Shown here: positions 18,753-26,592 of the stretch, one piece after another | Layout: each line of letters begins with the position of its first letter | Position numbering within the stretch: the stretch's first letter is position 1 | Origin: Arthrobacter sp. TMP15 | GTDB taxonomy: Bacteria > Actinomycetota > Actinomycetes > Actinomycetales > Micrococcaceae | DNA length: 64,000 bases | Direction of reading: 5' to 3' | Assembly (NCBI RefSeq): GCF_039529835.1 | Contig: NZ_CP154262.1 | Coordinates: 2,852,001 to 2,916,000 of the forward strand | Position numbers and translations under genes: made by a program | Notes under the pieces: model-generated | The model's input: only the letters and a program-made list of their open reading frames with translations | What the model was told of the DNA's origin: nothing | The model's database searches: none

Positions 18753-19457
18753 TTAGGCGGTCAGCCCCAGCTGGCTCATGCGTTTTGAATGGTTGCGGGT
18801 GAGCATGCTCAGAATAGCTGAGACCTCGGCGGCGGCCTGTTCCTGCGTGGCGTCCGGGCGAAGCCCAACCAAGAAGCTGTGCCTGGCCCCGATCCGTTGC
18901 ACCTGGGTCAGCGCCTCCCCGACCATCCGCCGGCCCCACAACGCGAGCCTGGACGAAAGCCTGGGATCCTCGGAGAGCATCTTCTTTAGTAGAGATGTTA
19001 GGACGGAAATCTGTTCCTCGCTGGTGCGTACTTGCGCTATTGCCTCGCGAGTGGGCGCGTCCAAACGTTCGGCAATGGCCGCATAAAATTCTTCAGTAAT
19101 GGTCTCAACCACATAAGCCTTCATCAATGACTCATGCCAGTCAGCCGGGCGGGTGCGTTCGTGGAAGGCGTCAACCATGCGCTGGTAGGGCGCCATGGCC
19201 AACTCCGGGTCCATGCCCATGGCATTGAGCCGGGCACACATCATCTCATAATGGCCAAACTCGCTCACAGCCATCTTACCCAGCACGGCCCTGTCACTAA
19301 GCGATGGCGAGTGCCGCGCATCGGTGGCCAGACGTTCAAAAGCGGAGAGCTCCCCGTACGCGATACTGCCCAGTAGATCCACAATAAAGGTGTCATAGCG
19401 GGCGCTGAGTTCTCCTGCGGAAACGGAATCATCGGCGTCGGAAGCTGAAATACTCAT
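18753..19457 (-). CDS. ferritin-like fold protein, MiaE-like (MiaE_2 type)
   Basis: The 234-residue, largely helical protein has the spaced acidic/His residues of a di-iron helical bundle: 'YGELSAFERLATDAR', 'GKMAVSEFGHYEMMCARL', 'VVETITEEFYAAI' and 'TSEEQISVL'. Actinobacterial proteins of this type are annotated as tRNA hydroxylase (MiaE)-like. The assignment to tRNA modification is by family name only. It is divergent from the RNB exonuclease gene (65 bp between the chosen starts) and near a DEAD helicase, which fits an RNA-related role. The ATG at 19457 gives the usual length. Confidence 0.8.
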   Translation of the reverse strand: MSISASDADDSVSAGELSARYDTFIVDLLGSIAYGELSAFERLATDARHSPSLSDRAVLGKMAVSEFGHYEMMCARLNAMGMDPELAMAPYQRMVDAFHERTRPADWHESLMKAYVVETITEEFYAAIAERLDAPTREAIAQVRTSEEQISVLTSLLKKMLSEDPRLSSRLALWGRRMVGEALTQVQRIGARHSFLVGLRPDATQEQAAAEVSAILSMLTRNHSKRMSQLGLTA

Positions 19458-19522
19458 ACCTAACAGCGTAGTGTGTGCCGCGCCGCTATTGCTCCTCGGC
19501 TGGAATCGTTTACGCTGAAACA

Positions 19523-20995
19523 GTGCCGTACTCTCACATTGGCGTCAAAAGTAGCGCCGCGCAAGCGTCCCTTACCCAAGCCTTGGCTGCCTTAAACGTT
19601 GAGTTTAAACTGCCGGAGAATTTTGATCCGGAGGTGCTGGCGGAGGTTGAGGCTGTCATCGCCGCCCATCAGTTGCCCAGCACGGACCTCACCGCGCTTC
19701 CCTTGATCACCATTGATCCTTTCGACTCCCAGGATTTGGATCAGGCCATGTATCTTCAGCGCAGCGGGGAGGGTTACACGGTCCATTACGCCATAGCTGA
19801 TGTGCCATCCTTTGTGCCAGTTGGTGGCCCCCTCGATGCCGAAACACGCCTCCGGGGCCAAACGATTTACACCCCGGGTCAGCGCATTCCTTTGCATCCT
19901 GCGCGACTCAGTGAGGGTGCCGCCAGTCTCCTTGCCAACGATCCGCGCTCGGCATACGTTTGGGAAATCAGTTTAGCCGCCGATGGTTCTCAGACCGCCT
20001 GCCAGGTGCGCCGCGCCACGGTGCAAAGTATTGCCAAGCTCGGTTATGAGCAAGCTCAGCAGATGTACGACGACGGGAGCGCCCCGGACGCTTATGCCGG
20101 CACTTTGGCGTTGCTTGCCGAGATTGGGACAAAACGTATTGAGCTGGAGCGTGCTCGGGGAGGCGCGAGTTTGAATGTGCCGGCCCAGGAAGTGGACTTC
20201 GTGGACGGCCGTTATGTTCTGGAGTTCCGGCCAGGGCTGCCCATTGAGGACTGGAATGCCCAAATTTCGTTGCTGACGGGGATGGCCGCCGCCGGGATCA
20301 TGATCGAAGGAAAAGTGGGTATTCTGCGCACCATGCCTGCCCCTGAAGAGGATGCTGTGACTGCGTACAGGATGCAAACCATTGCCCTAGGCAAGCCATG
20401 GAGCACGGCCCTGTCTTATGGGGAGTATCTTCGCACCCTTGACACAACTGACCCCAAACAATTGGCGTTGATGCATGCGGCCGCCACATTGTTCAGGGGC
20501 GCCGGTTACACCCCCTTCTATGGCACTGTGCCCGAGCAAGTGATTCAGGCCGCAGTGGCCGCACCCTATGCACACACCACGGCCCCCTTGCGCAGACTAG
20601 TTGACAGGTTTGTACTGGCGATTTGTGCGGCTCTGTGTGCCAAGACGGAAGTACCGGACTGGGTTATTGAGGCGCTGGATCAGCTCCCTGAGATTATGTC
20701 CGCCTCCAATCAGCTGGCTAATAGGGTGGACAGGGCAGCCACTGACACAGTTGAGGCAGCCCTCCTCAGCCACCGGGTGGGCGAGGAATTTGACGCCATT
20801 GTGATTGCTGGGCCTAAAGGAAACGGGCACACCTCCAAACCCTCCGCAGCCCGCAGCTCGATTCAAATAAGCGTCCCGGCAATCACCGCTTATTGTGAAG
20901 GTGACCTTGAAGTTGGCACTGTGGTGCGGGTGACGCTGACGGCTGCAGACATCCTCAAGCGTAAGGTGACTTTCGTGCCGTCAGCGAAAAGTTAG
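19523..20995 (+). CDS. RNB-domain 3'-5' exoribonuclease (RNase II family)
   Basis: The product is about 490 residues. The RNB catalytic block 'PLITIDPFDSQDLDQAMYLQR' supplies the acidic cluster that binds magnesium, followed by 'YTVHYAIADV' and 'RLRGQTIYTPGQRIPLHPARLSEGAASLL'. The segment 'APYAHTTAPLRRLVDRF' is the substrate-anchoring Arg motif of RNase II/R. It lacks N-terminal cold-shock domains, so it is the short actinobacterial form. I prefer GTG 19523 as start; the open frame extends to TTG 19475 but has no SD. It neighbours the MiaE-like gene and a DEAD helicase. Confidence 0.88.
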   Translation: MPYSHIGVKSSAAQASLTQALAALNVEFKLPENFDPEVLAEVEAVIAAHQLPSTDLTALPLITIDPFDSQDLDQAMYLQRSGEGYTVHYAIADVPSFVPVGGPLDAETRLRGQTIYTPGQRIPLHPARLSEGAASLLANDPRSAYVWEISLAADGSQTACQVRRATVQSIAKLGYEQAQQMYDDGSAPDAYAGTLALLAEIGTKRIELERARGGASLNVPAQEVDFVDGRYVLEFRPGLPIEDWNAQISLLTGMAAAGIMIEGKVGILRTMPAPEEDAVTAYRMQTIALGKPWSTALSYGEYLRTLDTTDPKQLALMHAAATLFRGAGYTPFYGTVPEQVIQAAVAAPYAHTTAPLRRLVDRFVLAICAALCAKTEVPDWVIEALDQLPEIMSASNQLANRVDRAATDTVEAALLSHRVGEEFDAIVIAGPKGNGHTSKPSAARSSIQISVPAITAYCEGDLEVGTVVRVTLTAADILKRKVTFVPSAKS

Positions 20996-21091
20996 GGTGT
21001 ACGGCTAGACTAATAGGGTAGACATGGATGCCCGGTCGTTGATTGATAGTTTTGAATTCAACAAACCGCCCCTGCGCGCGTCTTATCAGTT

Positions 21092-21133
21092 CCTTCCGCA
21101 CACGTCATTGCAACGGCGGAAGGGCACGTTTTT
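21092..21133 (+). terminator. hairpin plus T-run after the RNB gene
   Basis: CCTTCCGC (21092-21099) pairs perfectly with GCGGAAGG (21116-21123); five Ts follow at 21129-21133. The 16-nt loop and the 5-nt gap before the Ts are longer than ideal. It may end the RNB transcript, or act in the long leader of the helicase gene. A 46-codon ATG frame (21024-21164) runs through it but has no convincing SD. Confidence 0.5.
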
Positions 21134-21257
21134 GTTAGCCCGCGATCGGCTTCCCTAAAATTGTGCCGCCGTCCTGCGGTTCCGTGAGCCTTCTTAACAG
21201 TGCCCACGTTGAGCCCGGCAGACGGCACCTTGTATAGACGAATTGAACGGTACGCAT

Positions 21258-23030
21258 TTGAGCATTGAAACAGAGAACCTGCTGCAGGCAGAAGACAGCA
21301 ACGAAAAAGTTGAAATTGACGGGTCATTGAGCAGCGTTGAGCCGCCCCGTCAAGAAGAGAAGGAAACGTTCGCCAGCTTTGGCGTGCACCACGAGATTGT
21401 TTCCTCCCTGTCAGAAGCCGGCATTTTGCATCCTTTCCCCATCCAAGCCATGACCCTGCCCATCGCGTTGACAGGTCACGACATCATTGGCCAGGCTAAG
21501 ACGGGAACGGGTAAGACCCTCGGCTTCGGCATTCCGGCACTGAACCGCATTGTGGCCCCCAAGGATGAGGGCTTTGACAAGCTTGCCGCCCCGGGTGCAC
21601 CACAAGCCATGATCATTGTCCCTACACGCGAACTTGCCGTGCAGGTGGCCGGTGACCTTGTCACGGCCTCCAAACACCGCGGCATCCGCATCGCCACTAT
21701 TTACGGCGGCCGTGCTTACGAGCCTCAGATTGAAGCCCTGCAGAAGGGCGTTGAACTCATTGTCGGTACCCCAGGGCGTCTGATCGATCTGCTTAAGCAA
21801 CGTCACCTGAACGTCAAGCACGTGCGCATCGTGATCTTGGACGAGGCTGATGAGATGCTGGATCTGGGCTTCCTGCCCGACGTTGAGACGCTTATTTCCG
21901 GCACTCCGGCAGTACGTCAGACCATGTTGTTCTCAGCCACCATGCCCGGCCCTGTTGTTGCAATGGCTCGGCGCTACATGACTCAGCCTACGCATATCCG
22001 CGCCGCTGACCCCGATGACGAGGGTTTGACCAAGCGTGATATCCGCCAGCTCATCTACCGTGCCCACAACTTGGACAAGATTGAAGTTGTGGCAAGGATT
22101 CTCCAAGCCAACGGTCGTGGCCGCTCCATCATTTTCACCAAGACCAAGCGCACGGCAGCCAAGGTTGCTGAGGAGCTGGTGGACCGTGGTTTCGCCGCCG
22201 CCGCAATCCACGGGGATCTGGGCCAGGGTGCACGCGAACAAGCCTTGCGTGCCTTCCGCAACAATAAAGTTGATGTTCTTGTTGCCACCGATGTTGCCGC
22301 TCGAGGCATTGACGTTGATGACGTCACACACGTTGTGAACTACCAGTGTGTGGAAGATGAAAAAATCTATCTTCACCGTGTTGGCCGCACCGGTCGCGCA
22401 GGTAACAAGGGCACGGCAGTCACGTTCGTTGATTGGGACGATATGCCACGCTGGGGCTTGATCAACAAGGCACTGGGGCTCAGCGTTCCCGAGCCGGTTG
22501 AGACGTACTCTTCCTCCCCGCACCTGTACACAGATCTGGACATTCCTGCAGGTACCAAGGGCCGCCTGCCGCGCAACAAGCGCACTCACGAGGGTATTAA
22601 TGCCGAGACGCTGGAAGACCTGGGCGAGACCGGTAAGCGCAACTCCCCAAAGACCGGTGGGCGCGACTCTTCCCGCGAGGGAGAGCGTAGCGGAAACCAG
22701 GGCGGCAACCGCTCAGGTGCCAGCAGGGGTGGCAACCGCGGCGGCAACCGCTCAGGTGCCCATCACGGCGAAAAACGCCGTGATGATACCCAGAGTGCAA
22801 GCCGCACTGAGAACCAGACCGGTGAGAACACCACAGGTGAGCAGGCCCAAGGTGAGCAGGCCCAAGGTAAGCCAGCCCAGGGTGGACGGAGCCGTCGTCG
22901 GCCATCTGGCGACAGCACAGCAAGCACAACACAGGTTGATGGCGGGGCGGCTGAGACAAAGGCTCCACGGCGCAGCCGCACACGTCGGCGCAACGGTGAA
23001 GTCATAGCCAAGGCCGCAAACGGCGAGTAG
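21258..23030 (+). CDS. DEAD-box RNA helicase with low-complexity C-terminal tail
   Basis: The protein is about 590 residues. The helicase core has a Q motif 'FPIQAMTLP', Walker A 'AKTGTGKT', 'VLDEADEMLD', 'SATMP', and 'HRVGRTGRAG'. These unwind RNA duplexes using ATP. After about residue 430 comes a basic, Gly/Arg/Asn-rich tail ('GGNRSGASRGGNRGG') and three copies of a 5-residue Gln-Ala-Gln-Gly unit, typical of RhlE/CsdA-like enzymes in actinobacteria that act in ribosome assembly or mRNA decay. The start is uncertain: TTG at 21258 or TTG at 21243, neither with a strong SD. The long 5' gap resembles leaders of cold-inducible helicases. Confidence 0.92.
   Translation: MSIETENLLQAEDSNEKVEIDGSLSSVEPPRQEEKETFASFGVHHEIVSSLSEAGILHPFPIQAMTLPIALTGHDIIGQAKTGTGKTLGFGIPALNRIVAPKDEGFDKLAAPGAPQAMIIVPTRELAVQVAGDLVTASKHRGIRIATIYGGRAYEPQIEALQKGVELIVGTPGRLIDLLKQRHLNVKHVRIVILDEADEMLDLGFLPDVETLISGTPAVRQTMLFSATMPGPVVAMARRYMTQPTHIRAADPDDEGLTKRDIRQLIYRAHNLDKIEVVARILQANGRGRSIIFTKTKRTAAKVAEELVDRGFAAAAIHGDLGQGAREQALRAFRNNKVDVLVATDVAARGIDVDDVTHVVNYQCVEDEKIYLHRVGRTGRAGNKGTAVTFVDWDDMPRWGLINKALGLSVPEPVETYSSSPHLYTDLDIPAGTKGRLPRNKRTHEGINAETLEDLGETGKRNSPKTGGRDSSREGERSGNQGGNRSGASRGGNRGGNRSGAHHGEKRRDDTQSASRTENQTGENTTGEQAQGEQAQGKPAQGGRSRRRPSGDSTASTTQVDGGAAETKAPRRSRTRRRNGEVIAKAANGE
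22839..22883. repeat. 15-bp tandem repeats in the helicase tail
   Basis: Two identical 15-bp units (22839-22853, 22854-22868) and a third diverged copy (22869-22883) encode Glu-Gln-Ala-Gln-Gly twice and Lys-Pro-Ala-Gln-Gly once. The unit is a multiple of three, so the number can vary without breaking the frame. Confidence 0.92.
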
Positions 23031-23108
23031 CCAACTGGTCCTCCCGCATAGTCGCCCGCCTCCCCGCAGGGCGGCTATGCTCCCGCCTCCCGGGGCGAAC
23101 TGCAATTA

Positions 23109-23179
23109 AGAATGACCCGTAGTTGACGAGGAAGTACACGGAATTTCCGTGTACTTCCTCGTCAACTACGGGTCATTCT
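23109..23179. repeat. 71-bp perfect inverted repeat between convergent genes
   Basis: Two 35-bp arms (23109-23143 and 23145-23179) are exact reverse complements around a single T. It lies between the helicase stop and the stop of the 43-aa transporter subunit, so it could serve as a bidirectional transcript end. It has no T-run on either side and is far longer and more perfect than a normal terminator. Confidence 0.95.
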
Positions 23180-23191
23180 GGTTGTAACCGG

Positions 23192-23323
23192 CTAGACCAG
23201 CGGTCTGCCTTCACGCCTGGCTGCCAGAAGTTCTTGGATGAAAGCCTTGCCAAGCACATACAGCACTCCGGCTACAACCACAGGCCAAGCCAACACATAA
23301 ATAGTCAACATCACTACAGTCAT
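23192..23323 (-). CDS. transporter small subunit (43 residues)
   Basis: The product is 43 residues: a short N-terminus, one membrane segment ('YVLAWPVVVAGVLYVLGKAF'), and a basic tail ending 'ARREGRPLV'. It matches the pattern of the short proteins called 'putative transporter small subunit' next to sodium:solute symporters in actinobacteria. The ATG at 23323 is 9 bp after the symporter stop, with AGGGAA about 5 nt upstream, so it is co-transcribed and probably a partner in the membrane. It is easily missed because of its length. Confidence 0.82.
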   Translation of the reverse strand: MTVVMLTIYVLAWPVVVAGVLYVLGKAFIQELLAARREGRPLV

Positions 23324-23332
23324 GGGATTTCC

Positions 23333-25024
23333 CTACGCTTTCTTATCTAGGACTGGTTCATAGGTACTGTGGTGCGCTTCCTCGCGGTTGTCAAAGTCAC
23401 CAATACGTTCCTTGATGGTGTTGAAGTCAAAGGTTGCGTTGTTGCGGAAGCACATGAAGTAGCACACAAGCGTGCTGACTGCGTAGGCAACCAGCGAGCC
23501 GGAGAGCACGTCATAGTTGTGCAGGAAACCGATACAGAACGGGGCAGCCGCCACCATGGCAACGCCCGCAACGATCTTTGCTGTCTTCAAACCAAAGAAA
23601 CCAAAAGCCATGAGGCCAAGGACCACGCCTATGCCCACCACGGAGATCACATCTACAACGATCCCGGTGAATCCATCCATCGGTAGCCAACCAAACCGTA
23701 CAGGGATGAAGACGGCCAACGCTGCGAGAACAGAAACGGTGAACGCCTTGTTGGTGACTTTTTGCCAATAGAAGCTGGCGATCACCGGGAAGACCAAGGC
23801 ACCCCACAACGCGCCAACAAAGACCAGCAGGTCAAGGATGTTCAGCTGCCCACTGGCAAAGTACAAGCCCGCGCCGGTAGCCACGATCATGGTGATGCGG
23901 CCAACGAAGAGCATGGTTTTGGGGTTCGCTTCACCCTTCTTGGCAATGTTCTGGCCGTAGATATCCGCCATCATGATCGAGGACATGGCTGACAGATCAG
24001 AATCTGCGGTTGAGGACAAAGCCCCAACAATCATGATTAAGAAAATTCCCAGAAGCACGGGGCTCAAGTAGCTTGCCGCCATCTGGGGAATCAGGTTATT
24101 AGTGTCCATATCCAGTGGAACAACCCCGGCGTACAGGGCAATGACGCCCAACATGCCAATACCAATGATGGTGGCGCCATAACCCACCGTTGCTGTAATA
24201 AAGGTTTTCTTGATCAGATCTTCACGCACAGCAAACAGGCGCTGTGCAATGGTCTGGTTACCGATGGCGTAGGCGAGCACGGCTGCAATGTAGGGTGCTC
24301 CCTGATTCAGGAACGCCTCAGAAGAGAAGAAATTGGACTGCTGCGGGGTCAGGTTCGCAGCGCCCGAGACGAACATATCCGAACCACCGGCGGCAAAGAA
24401 TACGACGGGAATGATGATCACCACAGCTCCCAGCATGGCGAACACCTGGACAGCATCAGTGAGAACTGATGCCCGGAACCCGGACCACAGTGAGTACAGC
24501 AGGATTCCGCCGCCAATGAACAAGATCCCCTGCGTGAAGCTGAAGGGGGAAAGGAGGGATATCAATGCACCACCAGCAATAAAGTTGGAGGTAATACTAA
24601 CCATGGAGCCAACAATGTTGGAGCCCGCCAGCATCAGCTGACTGGACTTTCCATGCCGGGCATACATGACTTCTGCCAAGGTATGCGCTTTAGGCGCAAC
24701 AGCGCGGATCCTCTTGCCGAAGGGGTAGATGAACAAAATCATCAAAGCACCCCACAGTCCATAGTGGATGGGTCCGGAAATGCCGTAGGTATAGCCAGAC
24801 GTCGCTGAAGCGTACATTGACGATGCCCAAATCCATGTGGCGGTCATGCTTCCCGCGGAAATGCCAAATCCCACTTTGTTGCCTGCGGTCATGTAGCCGT
24901 CGGCATTTTCCTTCTTACGGCCAATAAAGAACGTCATGAGCAGTGTGCTGCCATAAAACAGCACTAGGAGGCCAATTACTGTCCAACCTCCCAGTTGGTG
25001 AAGTCCTGCGCCATCTGGCACCAT
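23333..25024 (-). CDS. sodium:solute symporter (SSS family), possibly urea-type
   Basis: The 563-residue permease has about 13-15 hydrophobic helices. 'TATWIWASSMYASATSGYTYGISGP' and 'GALSSTADSDLSAMSSIMMADIY' are family motifs, the latter lying near the conserved sodium site of helix 8. The combination with 'HTLAEVMYARHGKSSQ' resembles the DUR3/urea branch, but I cannot confirm the substrate. I start it at ATG 25024, which has GAGAGGA 6 nt upstream, rather than 45 bp further out. It forms a two-gene unit with the 43-aa small subunit. Confidence 0.87.
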   Translation of the reverse strand: MVPDGAGLHQLGGWTVIGLLVLFYGSTLLMTFFIGRKKENADGYMTAGNKVGFGISAGSMTATWIWASSMYASATSGYTYGISGPIHYGLWGALMILFIYPFGKRIRAVAPKAHTLAEVMYARHGKSSQLMLAGSNIVGSMVSITSNFIAGGALISLLSPFSFTQGILFIGGGILLYSLWSGFRASVLTDAVQVFAMLGAVVIIIPVVFFAAGGSDMFVSGAANLTPQQSNFFSSEAFLNQGAPYIAAVLAYAIGNQTIAQRLFAVREDLIKKTFITATVGYGATIIGIGMLGVIALYAGVVPLDMDTNNLIPQMAASYLSPVLLGIFLIMIVGALSSTADSDLSAMSSIMMADIYGQNIAKKGEANPKTMLFVGRITMIVATGAGLYFASGQLNILDLLVFVGALWGALVFPVIASFYWQKVTNKAFTVSVLAALAVFIPVRFGWLPMDGFTGIVVDVISVVGIGVVLGLMAFGFFGLKTAKIVAGVAMVAAAPFCIGFLHNYDVLSGSLVAYAVSTLVCYFMCFRNNATFDFNTIKERIGDFDNREEAHHSTYEPVLDKKA

Positions 25025-25604
25025 GCGTGTCCTCTCACTTGGACGGAATTCACCTACATTCCGCCACATTAGGCGTGCGCCTTCTACGAAGCTGCCTCAG
25101 CGAAGAGGTGCTTGGAACAATCCGGTGAGGGACGTTGCAGGCGCACTTTCCCGCCCGGGGCCGCACCCATATCAAGCAGAACTTTCTGCGCAGGGGGCCA
25201 AAGTGGATCGCAAACAAGGCGATCAGTCACTGCCGGAAATTCAACGGCTGACGTTCAGCCGGCAACGGGAATACTGCGGTTCGGGGGCACTTTTAGTTGC
25301 CGTCTCGAACCAATCATCTACCCCACAGTAACAGCCGTCACGTGCGCTTTAGTGGATGTTACGGGCCAGTAAGGGTAACGATGACGCATCACTGACGTTC
25401 TTAGGGGCACGCCTCACCGCGCTAAAGCCGTGCCCTCGTCACCACTGGACTACCAGTGAAGCACCACTGTGCCATCAGTGAAGCACCACTGTGCCACTCC
25501 CCAACCGGCCTGGAAACCCTGCGCGGAGGAGCCTGCCCTAGAGGCTCCTGACCTAGAGGGTTCCTACCCAGAGACTCCCTACCCAGAGACTCCCAGCCCA
25601 GAGG
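25025..25604. other. 580-bp intergenic stretch with tandem repeats, no convincing gene
   Basis: Open frames of 86-102 residues on the plus strand (25023-25372) have no recognisable domain or SD. The left part should carry the symporter promoter. The right part holds a 22-bp near-tandem repeat (25454-25497) and a run of degenerate 12-16 bp repeats (25535-25607) ending on the PHP stop codon. Confidence 0.6.
25454..25497. repeat. 22-bp tandem duplication
   Basis: CAGTGAAGCACCACTGTGCC followed by AT or AC occurs twice head to tail (25454-25475, 25476-25497), differing only in the last base. It is intergenic. Confidence 0.92.
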
Positions 25605-25607
25605 CTA
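25535..25607. repeat. degenerate CCCAGAGACTCC repeats at the PHP gene end
   Basis: Variants of CTAGAGGCTCC and CCCAGAGACTCC recur five to six times and run into the stop codon of the minus-strand PHP gene (25605-25607). Confidence 0.75.
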
Positions 25608-26453
25608 AGGAAGGTATGCGAGCGCCCCGGTGGCCCGTTCTAAAATCATCTCCAGCGCTGAGGGTTCCGTGAGATTTTCACCCAGGAGGTTGGGTTTTCC
25701 TGTGCCGTGGTAGTCGGAGGACCCTGTGACGAACAGTCCTTGTTCCTGCGCCAGCTTCCGCAACCAGCGGCGTCCTTCAGGAGGATTATCGCGGTGCTCC
25801 ACCTCCAGACCCAGCAGCCCGGCGTCGATCATGTCATGGAAAATTTCGGGAGCAACTACCCGCCCTCGCGCGGAAGCTAACGGATGTGCAAAAACCGGGA
25901 CGCCACCGGCTGCGCGCACCAATTCCACCGCACGCACAGGATCCGGCGCGTAGTGGGATAAAAAATAAGGAGACTGGGAGGTAAGAATTTTAGCGAACGC
26001 CTCATTGCGGTCTCTGACAATACCGGCCGCAACCAAAGCATCGGCTATGTGTGGGCGGCCAACAGTGGCCCCTGGGGCAACATGAGCACTGACGTCTTCC
26101 CAGTTCACTGGATAGTCCTGGGATAGGCGTTCAACCATGCGTTCTGCACGGGTCAGCCGGGAGTCTTTGGCTTTGGTGATCTCCGTCAACAGGCCTTCAT
26201 GGTTCCGATCGTGGAGGTAGCAAAGAAGGTGGACACTGATGCCTTGGGAAGTTTTGCAGGAAACTTCCATGCCGGGAACCAAACCGATCCCATAGTCGCT
26301 GGCGGCAGTCAACGCCTGCGCCCAACCGTCCGTGGAATCGTGATCAGTTAGCGCCATCACATCCAGTTGTGCCTGCGCCGCGGCGGCAACAAGCACCGCA
26401 GGGCTCTGTGTGCCGTCGGAAACATTGGAATGCGCGTGCATATCGATCCTCAC
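25605..26453 (-). CDS. PHP-domain phosphoesterase (TrpH/RNase AM-like)
   Basis: The 282-residue protein has the four PHP metal motifs: 'DMHAHSNVSDG' at the start, 'MALTDHDSTDGW' near residue 34, 'PVFAHPLA' near 190, and 'SSDYHGTGK' near 242. It fits the stand-alone PHP family (TrpH/YciV), whose characterised members are 5'-3' exoribonucleases or 3',5'-nucleotide bisphosphatases. Length agrees (280-290). It is divergent from the aminopeptidase gene, 139 bp away. Which substrate it uses here is not determined. Confidence 0.88.
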   Translation of the reverse strand: MRIDMHAHSNVSDGTQSPAVLVAAAAQAQLDVMALTDHDSTDGWAQALTAASDYGIGLVPGMEVSCKTSQGISVHLLCYLHDRNHEGLLTEITKAKDSRLTRAERMVERLSQDYPVNWEDVSAHVAPGATVGRPHIADALVAAGIVRDRNEAFAKILTSQSPYFLSHYAPDPVRAVELVRAAGGVPVFAHPLASARGRVVAPEIFHDMIDAGLLGLEVEHRDNPPEGRRWLRKLAQEQGLFVTGSSDYHGTGKPNLLGENLTEPSALEMILERATGALAYLP

Positions 26454-26592
26454 ATACCAAGCCTACGTCGGTTCCCGGCCAACAGACGCTGCGCCGCACA
26501 CAGCTCAACGGCACTGCTCGATCACACTGCTCAATAACCCACAAAGATTCTTTCCCTTTGTCCCTTTGCGCAAGCGGTGGGAGACTTGAGGG

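Noticed and set aside
21024-21164. 46-codon upstream ORF as a real gene
   Set aside because: There is no good SD and no recognised family; kept only as a leader feature to check.
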